Positions 24,115-32,943 are shown, counted from the stretch's first letter. The stretch: 64,000 bases of DNA from Bacillota bacterium (GCA_023459335.1 JAEWUO010000028.1:124001-188000), one strand, 5' to 3'. A program made the numbers and translations. Notes: generated from the sequence alone by a model not told the origin.

Positions 24115-25171
24115 GGTATTGCCTCCATTTCGCGGCGACGATGGTCTCATCCAGCCGTATCCGAATCTGCGTTGCATTTTCTCCCAGCCGGTCGGCAAGC
24201 GGCGCGTCGTCCGCAATGCGCGCCATGGCGAACGCCAGTGCGCTTTCGTCTCCGACCGGGATCAGCAGCCCGTTCTCTCCGTCGGTCACAAGCGAGCGCA
24301 CCCCGCCGATGGGGCAGTCCGTCGCGATGCAGCTCAGCCCGCAGGCCATCGCTTCGATCAGGACGTTCGGCATGCCTTCATAGTTGGAGCTCAGCACGAA
24401 CATGGCGCAGTCGGAAAGGTCCTCCAGAAGCGTTTTGCTCTGCCCGGGCAGTTCCACCGCGCCCGCGATCCCAAGTCTGCTCGCGGTCTTCATGAGCCGC
24501 TGTTTTTCCGGCCCTTCGCCGTAGATCAGGAGAGAATAGACGTGGTGTTCCTTATAAAAGCGCGCGAACGCGCGAATCAGCAGGTCGAAATTCTTCTGCT
24601 CGTGCAGCCTGCCCGCCGCCGCGACCACAAACCTGCGCTCGCCCGTAAAGCGAGCCGGAATCCGGCTCGTATCGAGCGGATTATCGAGCACGACGCCGCG
24701 CCGCCGGATCGATTTCGGGAAAAAGTCCGCCGCGTCCTGCGTCTGAAAAATAAAGCCGTCCGCGCGCGGATAAACGAGCTTGCGCAGAACACGCTTGAGT
24801 TTGTTTTCGGGATGCCGGTGCGGGTCGTTTCGTTCGCTGACGACAACGGGAACGCCCGTGCCGAGCAGATACAGCACCGTCCAGACGTTCACCTTCTCCG
24901 GCAGCGCGAGCACGAGGTCGGGTTTTTGCGATTTCACGAGCTTCCGCAGCTTTCGATACGCTTTCGGAATTTTCATCGCAGGCAGCGTCTTTCCGAACGT
25001 CAGATAGATCTGCTCAACCGATTCCGGCAAATCGTAAAACGAAGGCACGCCGCACTCGGTAACCAGCGTGCAGGCAATCCCGTCCCGCGCGAAGCAGTTG
25101 AGCAGCTGCGCAATGACACGTTCGCAGCCCCCTCCGCTCATCTTATGCGTAACGATCATGAGTTTCTTCAT
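24092..25171 (-). CDS. Glycosyltransferase family 4
   Basis: A 359-residue GT-B enzyme. MSGGGCERVIAQLLN at residues 11-25 is the acceptor-domain glycine loop; AGRLHEQKNFDLLIRAF and SSNYEGMPNVLIEAMACGL mark the C-terminal nucleotide-sugar domain with its ExxxxxxxE motif. This PglH/AmsD-like subgroup adds hexoses or N-acetylhexosamines to lipid-linked oligosaccharides. AAGGCGG precedes the ATG. Confidence 0.91.
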   Translation of the reverse strand: MKKLMIVTHKMSGGGCERVIAQLLNCFARDGIACTLVTECGVPSFYDLPESVEQIYLTFGKTLPAMKIPKAYRKLRKLVKSQKPDLVLALPEKVNVWTVLYLLGTGVPVVVSERNDPHRHPENKLKRVLRKLVYPRADGFIFQTQDAADFFPKSIRRRGVVLDNPLDTSRIPARFTGERRFVVAAAGRLHEQKNFDLLIRAFARFYKEHHVYSLLIYGEGPEKQRLMKTASRLGIAGAVELPGQSKTLLEDLSDCAMFVLSSNYEGMPNVLIEAMACGLSCIATDCPIGGVRSLVTDGENGLLIPVGDESALAFAMARIADDAPLADRLGENATQIRIRLDETIVAAKWRQYLETISDR

Positions 25172-25210
25172 TAAACAACCGCCTTAAATCAATCGTAACG
25201 CCATACGCCG

Positions 25211-26329
25211 CTATTTGCCGCGCATCAGTTTTTCGTAATACTCCATCAGCCGCAGCGCGTTTTGCGAGATATCGTATCCCGCGTCTGCCATGCGCCGGAT
25301 CGCATCCGCGCTCACTGCCGTCCGTTCTTCCCTCGGCAGATCGGCCATCCGTTCGGCAAACGTCTCCGCGCGATCGACCGGCGCGAACGCCACGAGCGGT
25401 GTCAGGGCTGCTTCGCGCGTCACATGATCGGAAACGAGACACGGCAGCCCAGCGCACTGCGCCTCGACCAGTGTCAGCGGCAGCCCCTCGTGCAGGGACG
25501 GCAGCACGAACGCGTCCGCCGCCGAAAGCAGCGCGGGGACATCGTCCCGCTGCCCTAAAAAAGAAACCTTTTCGCGAATGCCGAGCGCCTCCGCGCGCGC
25601 TTCGCAGAAGGTCCGCCGTTCGCCGTCCCCCGCGAGCAGAAGCCTCGCATCCGGGCGCCGGCGCAGGAGCAGCGAAAATGCTTCTAGTAAAAACGCCTGG
25701 TTCTTCTGCGTGTTAAACGCGCCGATATGCAGGCAGACGAACGAATCAGGATCCATCCCGAACCGTTCCCGCTCGATGGCCCGCGCCCCTGCGTCGTAGC
25801 GGAACTTTCCCGTTTCGATCGCGTTGTTTAATACGGTAAACGGTCTGCGCGGATACAGCCAGCCACCCGCCGCCTCGGAACAGGCCATCGCATGGGTATA
25901 GGTCTTATAAAACAGCCCGCGCAGAAGTTTGTCCGCCGCCTTCATCCTGCAGGTCGTATTATGCGAATGCGGGATCCTGACCGCCGCGCCGCCGCGCTTC
26001 GCCGCGAGCATCTCGGCATACAGCGTCGCGCTGTTGCCGTGCGCATGTACGATCTCCTCCCGCCGTCCTCTGACGATGCCGCTCAGCGCGCGGGCATACG
26101 CGAGCGGGTTCCGGTTGCGCGCGCCGAGGATAAATACCTCGCCGCCCGTGCGCGCCACCTTGGCGCGTGCTTCTTCGTCGGGTTCGTTCAGGGTGACCAG
26201 ATCGCAGCGCACACGCGCCGGATCGAGACGGGAAATATAGTTCATCACGCAGTTCGTAATGCCGTTTTTCCCAAATCGCACGGTCAGCACCATGAGCAGA
26301 CGGACTGGTTCCCGCATGGTTTTGCTCAC
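25211..26329 (-). CDS. Glycosyltransferase family 4 (EpsF-like)
   Basis: A 372-residue GT-B enzyme. RFGKNGITNCVMNYISRLD is the typical EpsF opening; HAHGNSATLYAEM, HIGAFNTQKNQAFLLEAF and LPSLHEGLPLTLVEAQCAGLP follow. The first codon is GTG at 26329, overlapping the stop of the upstream gene (GTGA); an ATG twelve bases on is an alternative. Likely transfers a hexose within repeat-unit assembly. Confidence 0.9.
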   Translation of the reverse strand: MSKTMREPVRLLMVLTVRFGKNGITNCVMNYISRLDPARVRCDLVTLNEPDEEARAKVARTGGEVFILGARNRNPLAYARALSGIVRGRREEIVHAHGNSATLYAEMLAAKRGGAAVRIPHSHNTTCRMKAADKLLRGLFYKTYTHAMACSEAAGGWLYPRRPFTVLNNAIETGKFRYDAGARAIERERFGMDPDSFVCLHIGAFNTQKNQAFLLEAFSLLLRRRPDARLLLAGDGERRTFCEARAEALGIREKVSFLGQRDDVPALLSAADAFVLPSLHEGLPLTLVEAQCAGLPCLVSDHVTREAALTPLVAFAPVDRAETFAERMADLPREERTAVSADAIRRMADAGYDISQNALRLMEYYEKLMRGK

Positions 26330-27189
26330 TTTCCCAGCGCCCGGAGCTCGTCGTCCGTCATGCCGGTTTTGCGGTACTCGTAGATCTTCGCGTCCACAAG
26401 GAAGCGATACCAGTAGCTCTCGAAATAATGATAAAGATACCCTTCCTTCCCGTCCAGAAACCCGAGACGGAAATAGTAATTATAGATAAACCAAAGCCAT
26501 GCGCGCAGAAACATCGGCGCGCGGTAGTAGACCGTAAATTTCTTTTTGCGGTGCTTTCTGAGTTGCGCGTCCGTATTCGCGTCGAACGCCGCGCCCTGCT
26601 CGAACGCGATATAATCCTGCAATTCGCGGATGGCATACCAGTTATAGCGGCTGATGTAGCTCGTCAGATCTTTAAAGTCGTAGTGCAGATACCGCTCTTT
26701 CATCGCGACCGTGCGCCCTTCCAGCAGGATCGTGTGCGCGTCGCGCTTGCGGTCTTCGATGCGCCCTTTGCCGGTCTTGAAGAGCATGATCTTGCGCTTC
26801 TTGCTGCCGCCGTGTTTCATCTGCCGTCCCAGAAAGAAAAAATCGCTTTCCATGACGATGCCGTTCACGTCGTCGTCGGCATGCTCCGCCATGAGCCTTT
26901 CGCAATGCGCGCAGACCGCCGGGGTGAAGCGTTCATCCGCGTCGAGGCGGAGCGTCCACTTCGTCTCGATCTCCGCGTTGTCCACTCCCCAGTTATACTG
27001 CGCGGCGTAATAGGTAAACGGATGCTCGTAGATGTCCGCGCCGAATGCGCGCGCAATCTCCAGCGTGCGGTCCGTACTGCCGCTGTCGAGTACGACCACG
27101 CGGCTGCAGAACCCCGCGACGGATTTGAGGCACTCGCCGATATTTTTCTCTTCGTTCAGGGTTAATACGATCGCCGTGACGTCCGCCAT
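26326..27189 (-). CDS. Glycosyltransferase family 2, first gene of the exopolysaccharide operon
   Basis: A 287-residue GT-A enzyme: AIVLTLNEEKNIGECLKSV, LDSGSTDRT and LRLDADERF are the substrate and metal-binding blocks, as in WaaE/KdtX-like transferases. The chosen ATG at 27189 matches the family start and has AAAGGA upstream. Another in-frame ATG at 27246 falls almost at the predicted transcription start, so a 19-residue leaderless extension is possible. No priming phosphoglycosyltransferase, Wzz or BY-kinase gene is present in the cluster. Confidence 0.9.
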   Translation of the reverse strand: MADVTAIVLTLNEEKNIGECLKSVAGFCSRVVVLDSGSTDRTLEIARAFGADIYEHPFTYYAAQYNWGVDNAEIETKWTLRLDADERFTPAVCAHCERLMAEHADDDVNGIVMESDFFFLGRQMKHGGSKKRKIMLFKTGKGRIEDRKRDAHTILLEGRTVAMKERYLHYDFKDLTSYISRYNWYAIRELQDYIAFEQGAAFDANTDAQLRKHRKKKFTVYYRAPMFLRAWLWFIYNYYFRLGFLDGKEGYLYHYFESYWYRFLVDAKIYEYRKTGMTDDELRALGK

Positions 27190-27256
27190 AGCGCGCGGTT
27201 CCTTTCGCTCGCGAGGGTATATTCTCCCCTCTACTCCACTGTTCATTACCTATCGT

Positions 27257-27285
27257 AGTGTACCATTTGGCGGTGGGTCTGTCAA
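27257..27285 (-). promoter_or_regulatory. Promoter of the exopolysaccharide operon
   Basis: Minus strand TTGACA (27280-27285), 17-base spacer, TACACT (27257-27262). It is the strongest promoter upstream of the eleven co-directional genes ending at 14017. Confidence 0.75.
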
Positions 27286-27352
27286 ACGCGGCGGACGACG
27301 TTCCATCCTGCGCCGCGGCGGCGTTTGATCCGCTATCTGGCGGATTTTACAG

Positions 27353-27381
27353 TTGTTTGGCGCAACATGTTGTGCTACACT
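27353..27381 (+). promoter_or_regulatory. Promoter of the GNAT gene, leaderless
   Basis: TTGTTT (27353-27358), 17 bases, TACACT (27376-27381) with extended TG. The ATG at 27389 is seven bases after the -10 box, at the expected transcription start. Confidence 0.6.
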
Positions 27382-27388
27382 GCTCTTT

Positions 27389-28111
27389 ATGAATCGATCC
27401 GCAACCGACTATCTCATGCGGGACCGCATGGCCAATATCGACATGATCGAAATCTCCCTGCTGCCGGAGAGCGAGGTCCTTCGCCACGACGGCGACGGCC
27501 TTTTGCTCTGCCGCGACGGGTTGTATCTGCTCGCCTGCGAACCGGGGCGCGCGGCATCTTTTCTGCCGCTGATGACACGGGACCTTCCCGACGAGCGGGA
27601 ACGGCTGATCGTTCTGCGCGGCGAAGAGCTGATCGCTCCTCTTGTCGACGATTGCGGGTTTCAGGTGGTGATGGACTGCCTGCACGCGGTTTATCCCTCA
27701 AAAAAAGTCCTGACCTATTCGCTGCCGGAGGGCGCGGAAATCCGGCCGCTTGACGACAGCCACGCAGAGTTTGTCCACGCAAACTACCACATGGTGGACG
27801 ATATCGACTATATACGGGAGCGCATCGAAGCGGGTATGTACGGCGCGTTTGTCGAGGGTCAAATCGCCGGCTTTGTCGGCACGCACGAAGAACGCCCGAT
27901 GGGACTGCTAGAGGTGCTGCCGGAATATCGGCGGCTCGGGCTTGCCTATGCGCTGGAAGCGCATCTGATCAACCAACTGCTGGCGCAGGGGCGAACGCCG
28001 TTTTGCCAGGTGGCCGTCGTCAACGGTCCTTCCATCGCGCTCCAGCGGAAGCTCGGCATGGAGCTCTCGACCGCCGTCATCCACTGGCTGGCGCACGGAA
28101 AAATCCGGTAA
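27389..28111 (+). CDS. GNAT family N-acetyltransferase
   Basis: A 240-residue protein. The C-terminal half has the acetyl-CoA-binding motif LEVLPEYRRLGLAYALEAHL (RxxGxA loop) and the following VNGPSIALQRKLGM block. The N-terminal 110 residues look like a second, degenerate acetyltransferase-like domain, as in FR47-type proteins. Substrate unknown. It has no Shine-Dalgarno and probably initiates from a leaderless mRNA. Confidence 0.83.
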   Translation: MNRSATDYLMRDRMANIDMIEISLLPESEVLRHDGDGLLLCRDGLYLLACEPGRAASFLPLMTRDLPDERERLIVLRGEELIAPLVDDCGFQVVMDCLHAVYPSKKVLTYSLPEGAEIRPLDDSHAEFVHANYHMVDDIDYIRERIEAGMYGAFVEGQIAGFVGTHEERPMGLLEVLPEYRRLGLAYALEAHLINQLLAQGRTPFCQVAVVNGPSIALQRKLGMELSTAVIHWLAHGKIR

Positions 28112-28112
28112 G

Positions 28113-28139
28113 AAAAAAGGCGGGACTTCCCGCCTTTTT
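28113..28139. terminator. Bidirectional terminator
   Basis: AAAAAGGCGGGA / TCCCGCCTTTTT hairpin between the converging GNAT and GtrB-like genes. Confidence 0.9.
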
Positions 28140-28150
28140 GATATAGAGCG

Positions 28151-29095
28151 TTATTTGATATTCGTTTCTTTCTGGATATAAATCGGACGCTGTTTCACCT
28201 GCATGTAGGTGCGCGCGACGTATTCGCCGATGATGCCGAGCGCAAGCAGAACGAGCCCGCCCAGCGTCAGCATGATCGCCAGCAGCGAGGGATAGCCCGC
28301 GACGGGGTTGCCCCAGATCAGCGCGATGATCACACGGATGACCATGTATAACAGCGCCATCGCGGAAACCACGCCGCCGACCGCGGTCGCCAGCTGCAGC
28401 GGCGCCGTGGAGAAGGAAACGATGCCTTCGACCGCATAGCGCGTCAATTTCCAGAACGACCACTTTGTCTCGCCGGCCGCGCGCTCGACGTTTTCATATT
28501 CCAGCCAGACGGTGCTAAACCCCACCCACATGAAGATCCCCTTGGAAAACCGGTGGTATTCGCCGAGCTCCAGCACCGCGTCCGCAACGCAGCGGCGCAT
28601 CATCCTAAAATCCCGCGCGCCGTCGACAAACTCCGTATCCGAAATGCGGTTGATGATGCGGTAAAACGCGCGCGCAAACGCGCTCCGAATCTTCGGCTCG
28701 CCCTTTCTGGTCACGCGGCGGGTTGCGACGCAATCGCAGTCCTCCTTCTCCAGCAGGTTGAGCATCTGTTCGATCATCTCCGGCGGATCCTGCAGGTCGC
28801 AGTCCATGACGCAGACGAAATCACCCTTCGCGTTCTTCAACCCGGCGTACATGGCCGCTTCCTTGCCGAAGTTGCGTGAAAACGATATGTATTTCACGCG
28901 CGCGTCCTGCTGCGCGAGCGAGCGCAGAATGCGCAGCGTCCCGTCCTTCGACCCGTCGTTGACCAGGATCAGCTCAAAGTCATATTGCGTCAGGCGCGAA
29001 AATACCCGCTCGCGCATCGCGTCGTAATAAAGCGGAACCATGGTCTCTTCGTTATAACAGGGGCATACGATCGATACCAGCGGTTGATCCGGCAT
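28151..29095 (-). CDS. Polyprenyl-phosphate glycosyltransferase, GtrB/DPM1-like
   Basis: A 314-residue GT2 enzyme with a C-terminal membrane domain. SIVCPCYNEE, LVNDGSKDGT, FSRNFGKEAA and MDCDLQDPPE are typical of undecaprenyl-phosphate glucosyl/mannosyl transferases; two helices lie at about 225-250 and 260-290. The start at 29095 (MPDQPLVS) is preferred because GGAGG lies five bases upstream; an in-frame ATG at 29107 would overlap that site. It likely makes a lipid-linked monosaccharide for wall or glycan decoration. It is the last gene after mscL and a small membrane protein. Confidence 0.9.
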   Translation of the reverse strand: MPDQPLVSIVCPCYNEETMVPLYYDAMRERVFSRLTQYDFELILVNDGSKDGTLRILRSLAQQDARVKYISFSRNFGKEAAMYAGLKNAKGDFVCVMDCDLQDPPEMIEQMLNLLEKEDCDCVATRRVTRKGEPKIRSAFARAFYRIINRISDTEFVDGARDFRMMRRCVADAVLELGEYHRFSKGIFMWVGFSTVWLEYENVERAAGETKWSFWKLTRYAVEGIVSFSTAPLQLATAVGGVVSAMALLYMVIRVIIALIWGNPVAGYPSLLAIMLTLGGLVLLALGIIGEYVARTYMQVKQRPIYIQKETNIK

Positions 29096-29110
29096 AGCGG
29101 CCTCCATTTT

Positions 29111-29488
29111 TCAGACGGGTTTCGCGATCAGCGGATTTCCGCTCATCAGCATGATCGCAGCATAAACAACAAGCCAGACGCCAAGGCCGATCATCAGCAT
29201 GACGCGGCCTTTCTGCACCGTGCGCTTGATGCGCTTTTCAATGAAATTCGGCAGGAGCAGCGCGACCAGCACCGCGCCGATTGTGCCGTAAAGCCGCGTA
29301 GAGTCAAAATTACCCAGATACGTCAGCAGAAATCCGCAGAGAAGGCCGAGGAACGCTCCTCCGGCGCGCTGGATCAAGAGCCATTGTTTTTCGGGGAATG
29401 AACGGACCTTCTTTTGCAAAGCGTCCAGTTCTTCCGGCGGTTGTTCTTCCGGGTTGGTTTCGGGTAAGCGCGGTTCATTCGTTTCCAA
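29111..29488 (-). CDS. Small membrane protein of unknown function
   Basis: A 125-residue protein with an acidic, proline-rich N-terminus (about 1-25) and three hydrophobic segments (about 40-62, 70-88, 98-118), the middle one followed by KRIKR. No family recognised. The start is taken as TTG at 29488, ten bases after GAGG and two bases after the mscL stop. The longer upstream frame runs antiparallel to nothing real and duplicates mscL in another frame, so it is discounted. Confidence 0.65.
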   Translation of the reverse strand: METNEPRLPETNPEEQPPEELDALQKKVRSFPEKQWLLIQRAGGAFLGLLCGFLLTYLGNFDSTRLYGTIGAVLVALLLPNFIEKRIKRTVQKGRVMLMIGLGVWLVVYAAIMLMSGNPLIAKPV

Positions 29489-29490
29489 TG

Positions 29491-29913
29491 TTATTTTACC
29501 TCCGATGTGCAGTGCGGGCAGCGTGTCGCGTCGATCGCGATCGTCATTTTGCAGTAGGGGCAGGTCTTCTCCGTCGGCGCAGCGGAAACCGCCGGCTGGC
29601 CGCGTCTGAGTTTGCCGCCGAGGCCGCGCGTCGCGCCGATCGCCTTGACGAGCAGGAAAAGCACGACCGCCATGAGCAGGAAATTGATGATCGCCGTGAT
29701 GAACGAGCCGTAGCGGATCGAAACCCCTCCGACCGTCCAAACGAGGTCGGAGAAATTCGTGTCCGCGATAAGGCCGATAACCGGTGAGATTACGTCACCC
29801 ACCAGCGAATCGACAATGCCCTTGAACGCCGCGCCGATGATGACGCCGACGGCAAGATCGATCACGCTGCCTTTGGCGATGAACGCCTTAAATTCCGTAA
29901 AGAGCTTTTTCAA
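29491..29913 (-). CDS. mscL: Large-conductance mechanosensitive channel with C-terminal zinc ribbon
   Basis: A 140-residue MscL. The N-terminal helix and TM1 carry FKAFIAKGSVIDLAVGVIIG, the family signature; TM2 is FITAIINFLLMAVVLFLLV. After the usual end of MscL the protein continues with two CPxC motifs (C118/C121 and C132/C135), a zinc ribbon in place of the usual charged helix bundle. The start is TTG at 29913, seven bases after AAAGGAG; in-frame ATGs upstream lack a ribosome site. The pentameric channel releases solutes upon osmotic downshift. Confidence 0.93.
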   Translation of the reverse strand: MKKLFTEFKAFIAKGSVIDLAVGVIIGAAFKGIVDSLVGDVISPVIGLIADTNFSDLVWTVGGVSIRYGSFITAIINFLLMAVVLFLLVKAIGATRGLGGKLRRGQPAVSAAPTEKTCPYCKMTIAIDATRCPHCTSEVK

Positions 29914-29989
29914 AGCGGGTCTCCTTTTCCGAATCGGTTCCGTCATGCCATGATAAAAGAACATGATAAAAGAATATGAGTTCCCGTTG

Positions 29990-30018
29990 AGTATAACATT
30001 TCATGGAGAGAGATTCAA
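29990..30018 (-). promoter_or_regulatory. Promoter of the mscL operon
   Basis: Minus strand TTGAAT (30013-30018), 17 bases, TATACT (29990-29995). Between it and the gene a 13-base unit, CATGATAAAAGAA, occurs twice (about 29945-29973). Confidence 0.65.
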
Positions 30019-30111
30019 TTCCCGCAAGGAACGGGCATAGCTAACGCATCCGGAGAATGCGAAGACGTTCCCGTATCATGAAAACGAGCGGGAAAATCGG
30101 CTTCCTTGCGC

Positions 30112-30140
30112 TTGCATTGCCTATCCGCGTATGCTAAAAT
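30112..30140 (+). promoter_or_regulatory. Promoter of the tRNA-Leu gene
   Basis: TTGCAT (30112-30117), 17 bases, TAAAAT (30135-30140) with extended TG; 12 bases before the mature 5' end. Confidence 0.65.
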
Positions 30141-30151
30141 AGTCCCGCTGA

Positions 30152-30238
30152 GCCGGTGTGATGGAATTGGCAGACGTGACGGACTCAAAATCCGTTGGTA
30201 GCGATACCGTGTCGGTTCGAGTCCGACCACCGGCACCA
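30152..30238 (+). tRNA. tRNA-Leu (anticodon CAA)
   Basis: An 87-base class II tRNA with encoded CCA. The acceptor stem GCCGGTG (30152-30158) pairs with CACCGGC (30228-30234). The anticodon stem ACGGA/TCCGT encloses loop CTCAAAA with anticodon CAA at 30186-30188. A long variable arm precedes the GGTTCGAGTCC T-arm. It reads UUG codons, which are also used as start codons at several genes here. Confidence 0.97.
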
Positions 30239-30275
30239 AAGAGGAAGGCACATTTGTGTGCCTTCCTCTTGTTTC
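30239..30275 (+). terminator. Terminator after tRNA-Leu
   Basis: AAGAGGAAGGCACA, short loop, TGTGCCTTCCTCTT: a 13-14-bp perfect stem followed by GTTTC. Confidence 0.8.
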
Positions 30276-30426
30276 CCGATCTGTATCTCGCAGTGCTATA
30301 ATTATATTGATCTTCTGTGTATATTTATAAAAGATATTAATCGGCAGCTTTGAACTGCCAATGATATGCATATTCTGTCTGCCGAATTTGTTCTTTTTGT
30401 TACGTTTGTGAAAGGGGAACGATTCT

Positions 30427-31038
30427 TTGAAAATCTATTTTATCAGACATGCCGATAAGGGAGCAGGAAACTATTATAACGACCATTTAAAGCATCAGGA
30501 TTTCCCCATAACAGAACTGGGAAAAATCCGAGCTGAAAATCTTGCGCGTTATTTTGAACTCAGGGAAATCAGCGCTGTATATGCAAGCGAATATTTAAGA
30601 GCTCAGCAAACGGCCGCGGCGCTTGCGGCAAAAAAAGGGCTGGAGATCATCGTCGATAATCGCTTAAATGAAATAGATAACGGCATCATTGAAGGAATGA
30701 GCGATGTTGAAATCAAGGAAAAATACCCTTCTTTTTGGAATGATTATTTTAGCTATTCAAAAGATGTCCGTTTCCCCGAGGGTGAAACCGGAGAGGAAGT
30801 TCAGGCAAGGCAACGGTCCCTGCTCAATGAACTCATCGCAAACGGAAAAAATGCGGCGTTCGTGAGCCATGAAGGATATATACGGCTGTTGATCTGCAAT
30901 TTGCTGGGTTTGCCGGTTTATGAACGATATCGATTTGCAATCGACTATTGCAGTATCACTGAAATTGAATTTTGCACAGACCTGGAAAAGTGGAAAATAA
31001 TTCGGATGAATCAAGCCATTGAGCCTATAGAAATTTAA
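30427..31038 (+). CDS. Histidine phosphatase (phosphoglycerate mutase-like)
   Basis: A 203-residue enzyme with the catalytic FIRHADKG (His7) and the partner SHEGY His near residue 158; YASEYLRAQQTA matches the second Arg-containing block. Start TTG at 30427, nine bases after AAAGGGG. An extended-10 promoter TGCTATAAT sits at 30294-30302. Its base composition is clearly more AT-rich than the neighbours (many AAA, ATT and TTT codons), and it lies just after a tRNA gene, a common integration site, so recent acquisition is plausible. Substrate unknown; broad phosphomonoesterase activity is typical. Confidence 0.86.
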   Translation: MKIYFIRHADKGAGNYYNDHLKHQDFPITELGKIRAENLARYFELREISAVYASEYLRAQQTAAALAAKKGLEIIVDNRLNEIDNGIIEGMSDVEIKEKYPSFWNDYFSYSKDVRFPEGETGEEVQARQRSLLNELIANGKNAAFVSHEGYIRLLICNLLGLPVYERYRFAIDYCSITEIEFCTDLEKWKIIRMNQAIEPIEI

Positions 31039-31205
31039 ACATCTGATCACATGATTGGCGACATGGGAAATCACAAACAACATAGCCCCATCCCACACTC
31101 GGTATGCTAAAAATCTTGTAGAATAGTATCTGCGGCAATGTGTCAGCGAAAAGGGCGTGAAACGATATGACTTCTCGAAGAACGACGCTGCCAACGAGGT
31201 TACTT

Positions 31206-31727
31206 ATGAAAACGACCGATGCTTCCCTGCTTTCTCAAATCGCGCAGGATCAGTTTCTCTCCGGCTACCAGATGCTGGAGACGCTGGCAGACGTCTGCCC
31301 GGACGAAATCTGGTACGGCGTATACTCGGACGTGCCGTTCTGGTATCAGGTCTACCACGCCGCCTATTTCGTCGATTACTGGTTTCGCGGGAATCACCCG
31401 GAGCAGGGCTTCCCGCGCATGTTCTTCGATGCGCGCATTCCGCCTGAATTCGAGTGGGACGTGCCGGAGGGCGTGTCGGTTTCGCGCGGTGAGATGCGGG
31501 AATATCTCAGGCTCATCCGCGAGAAGCTCGACCGCATATTCACCGGGCTGACCGACGCGTCGCTCGCCTCCGCCGCCGTCCAGGGTGAAGAGACGGTAAC
31601 GCTGCTCGATGTTTTTTTCTCGCAGTCGAGACATGTGATGTATAACGTCGGCTACTGCAACGGCATCCTGCGCGAACATGGCCTGCAGGAATCGGACTGG
31701 TACGCTTATAACGAAACCGGCGAATAG
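31206..31727 (+). CDS. DinB-like protein
   Basis: A 173-residue mostly helical protein. VYHAAYFVDYWF and QSRHVMYNVGYCNGIL place His residues where the DinB/YfiT four-helix metal-binding fold has them. The family is widespread, often metal-dependent, and usually of unknown substrate. Start at 31206 with GAGG seven bases upstream. A short hairpin (CCGGCGAATAGCCGG, 31719-31733) covers the end of the gene. Confidence 0.7.
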   Translation: MKTTDASLLSQIAQDQFLSGYQMLETLADVCPDEIWYGVYSDVPFWYQVYHAAYFVDYWFRGNHPEQGFPRMFFDARIPPEFEWDVPEGVSVSRGEMREYLRLIREKLDRIFTGLTDASLASAAVQGEETVTLLDVFFSQSRHVMYNVGYCNGILREHGLQESDWYAYNETGE

Positions 31728-31757
31728 CCGGCTGGTTTGCGAATGTGCCGCAATGAG

Positions 31758-32264
31758 CTAGATGCCTTCCCGCAAAAACCTCTCCCAGAGGGTAAGCACC
31801 GCCTCGCAGGTATAACGATCCTCCGGACGTGGCTGCCAGAGCGGAATCTGACGCGGTTTCCGTTTTCCGCAGAGAAATTTATCGCCTTTTACAGCCAGGT
31901 CGGCAAACGAGGTGATATAGGGCAGAAGTATGATCTCGCGGACTTCCTTGCCGTGCTCGGTCAGCTTAATCATCCAGCCGTTGGAACCTTTTTCGCCGAT
32001 TCCAAATACTCCGCCGAATCCGGCGGCTTTTTTCTCGTAAGGTTCCGATAAAAGCGCCGGTTCTCGCAGGATGGACAGCTCATACGAAGCCGCGTGCAGC
32101 TCGATCAGCACCGCGCCGCGCCGGTCAGACAGCAAACCCAGCGCGAGCGCGCCGCCGTCGTCCCGCCGGATATAGAGCGTTCGTACCGGCAGGCTGTCCT
32201 TTTCCTTTAGCTCCTCGAGCAGCCGGTCCCGCGTGTCCCATGCGGCAATATAATCCGATGACAT
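31758..32264 (-). CDS. Hypothetical protein
   Basis: A 168-residue soluble protein starting MSSDYIAAWD, with AAGGGGGG before the ATG at 32264. Alternating hydrophobic strands (LYIRRDDGGALALGLL, GAVLIELHAASYEL) suggest a beta-rich fold; GGVFGIGEKGSNGWMI is the most distinctive stretch. No signal peptide or membrane segment. I do not recognise a family. Confidence 0.7.
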   Translation of the reverse strand: MSSDYIAAWDTRDRLLEELKEKDSLPVRTLYIRRDDGGALALGLLSDRRGAVLIELHAASYELSILREPALLSEPYEKKAAGFGGVFGIGEKGSNGWMIKLTEHGKEVREIILLPYITSFADLAVKGDKFLCGKRKPRQIPLWQPRPEDRYTCEAVLTLWERFLREGI

Positions 32265-32484
32265 CCCGATCCCCCCTTGTTCTTTCTGAATCAAAGTATA
32301 CCTGTTTCACGAAGAGAAACAAGCCCGCGCTGTCCGATTCGATCATAAAAAAGGATGTATTCGCTCTAAAAATGCGGAAATCTGCGTTTCTACTGTCGGA
32401 ATCGCCGTCGATCGGATATAATATAAAAACAGACAGCGTTCTCTCTCATTTTCTGTGGCAAACGAAAGACAAGGAGGTACCGTC

Positions 32485-32943
32485 ATGAACCCGAAACAGA
32501 AATCCGCTCTTTCAAAGATCTTTGCGCTCTCCGGCACTGTTCTGCTCTGGGCGCCGATCGCGTTCATGCTCGTCACGGCTGTCGTCGTCGGCATCGAAAG
32601 CGGCCTTTTTAACCTTGACTTCCTCATGCTGGCGGAACTCTTGCCGATCATAGCGCTCGGTCTGATTTTGCTGATTCTGGCCGGTATTCTCTCCCGTTCT
32701 TATATCAAGTGGTTTGGCTGGGGAACCGGCGCCGCGCTTGCTTCCCTCGCGGGCGGGCAGCTGCTGGCGGTTGCTTCCGGCCTCGCTTCCGGCGCGGCTC
32801 CGCGGAGCGGGCTGGCGTTCGGCGTCGTCATCGCGTCCATTGCGGTGTATAATCTCGTCGTCGTCGCGCTCGCCGTGCTCGGCATCTCACTGGTCAAGCG
32901 GTTGTTCCGGAAAAGCCCTGACGCATCGTCCCCTGCCATCTGA
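32485..32943 (+). CDS. Four-helix membrane protein, unknown function
   Basis: A 152-residue protein starting MNPKQKSALSK with a perfect AAGGAGGT six bases upstream. Hydrophobic segments at about 12-35, 48-68, 76-97 and 105-128, then a basic tail. No family recognised. A -10 box TATAAT at 32417-32422 lies about 60 bases upstream; its -35 is weak. It is followed at 52 bases by another small membrane protein gene, so the two may form an operon ended by the terminator at 33580. Confidence 0.75.
   Translation: MNPKQKSALSKIFALSGTVLLWAPIAFMLVTAVVVGIESGLFNLDFLMLAELLPIIALGLILLILAGILSRSYIKWFGWGTGAALASLAGGQLLAVASGLASGAAPRSGLAFGVVIASIAVYNLVVVALAVLGISLVKRLFRKSPDASSPAI

Noticed and set aside
29491..29740. 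N-terminal extension of the small membrane protein up to 29740
   Set aside because: It reads mscL in another frame; a TTG with a ribosome site at 29488 explains the start.
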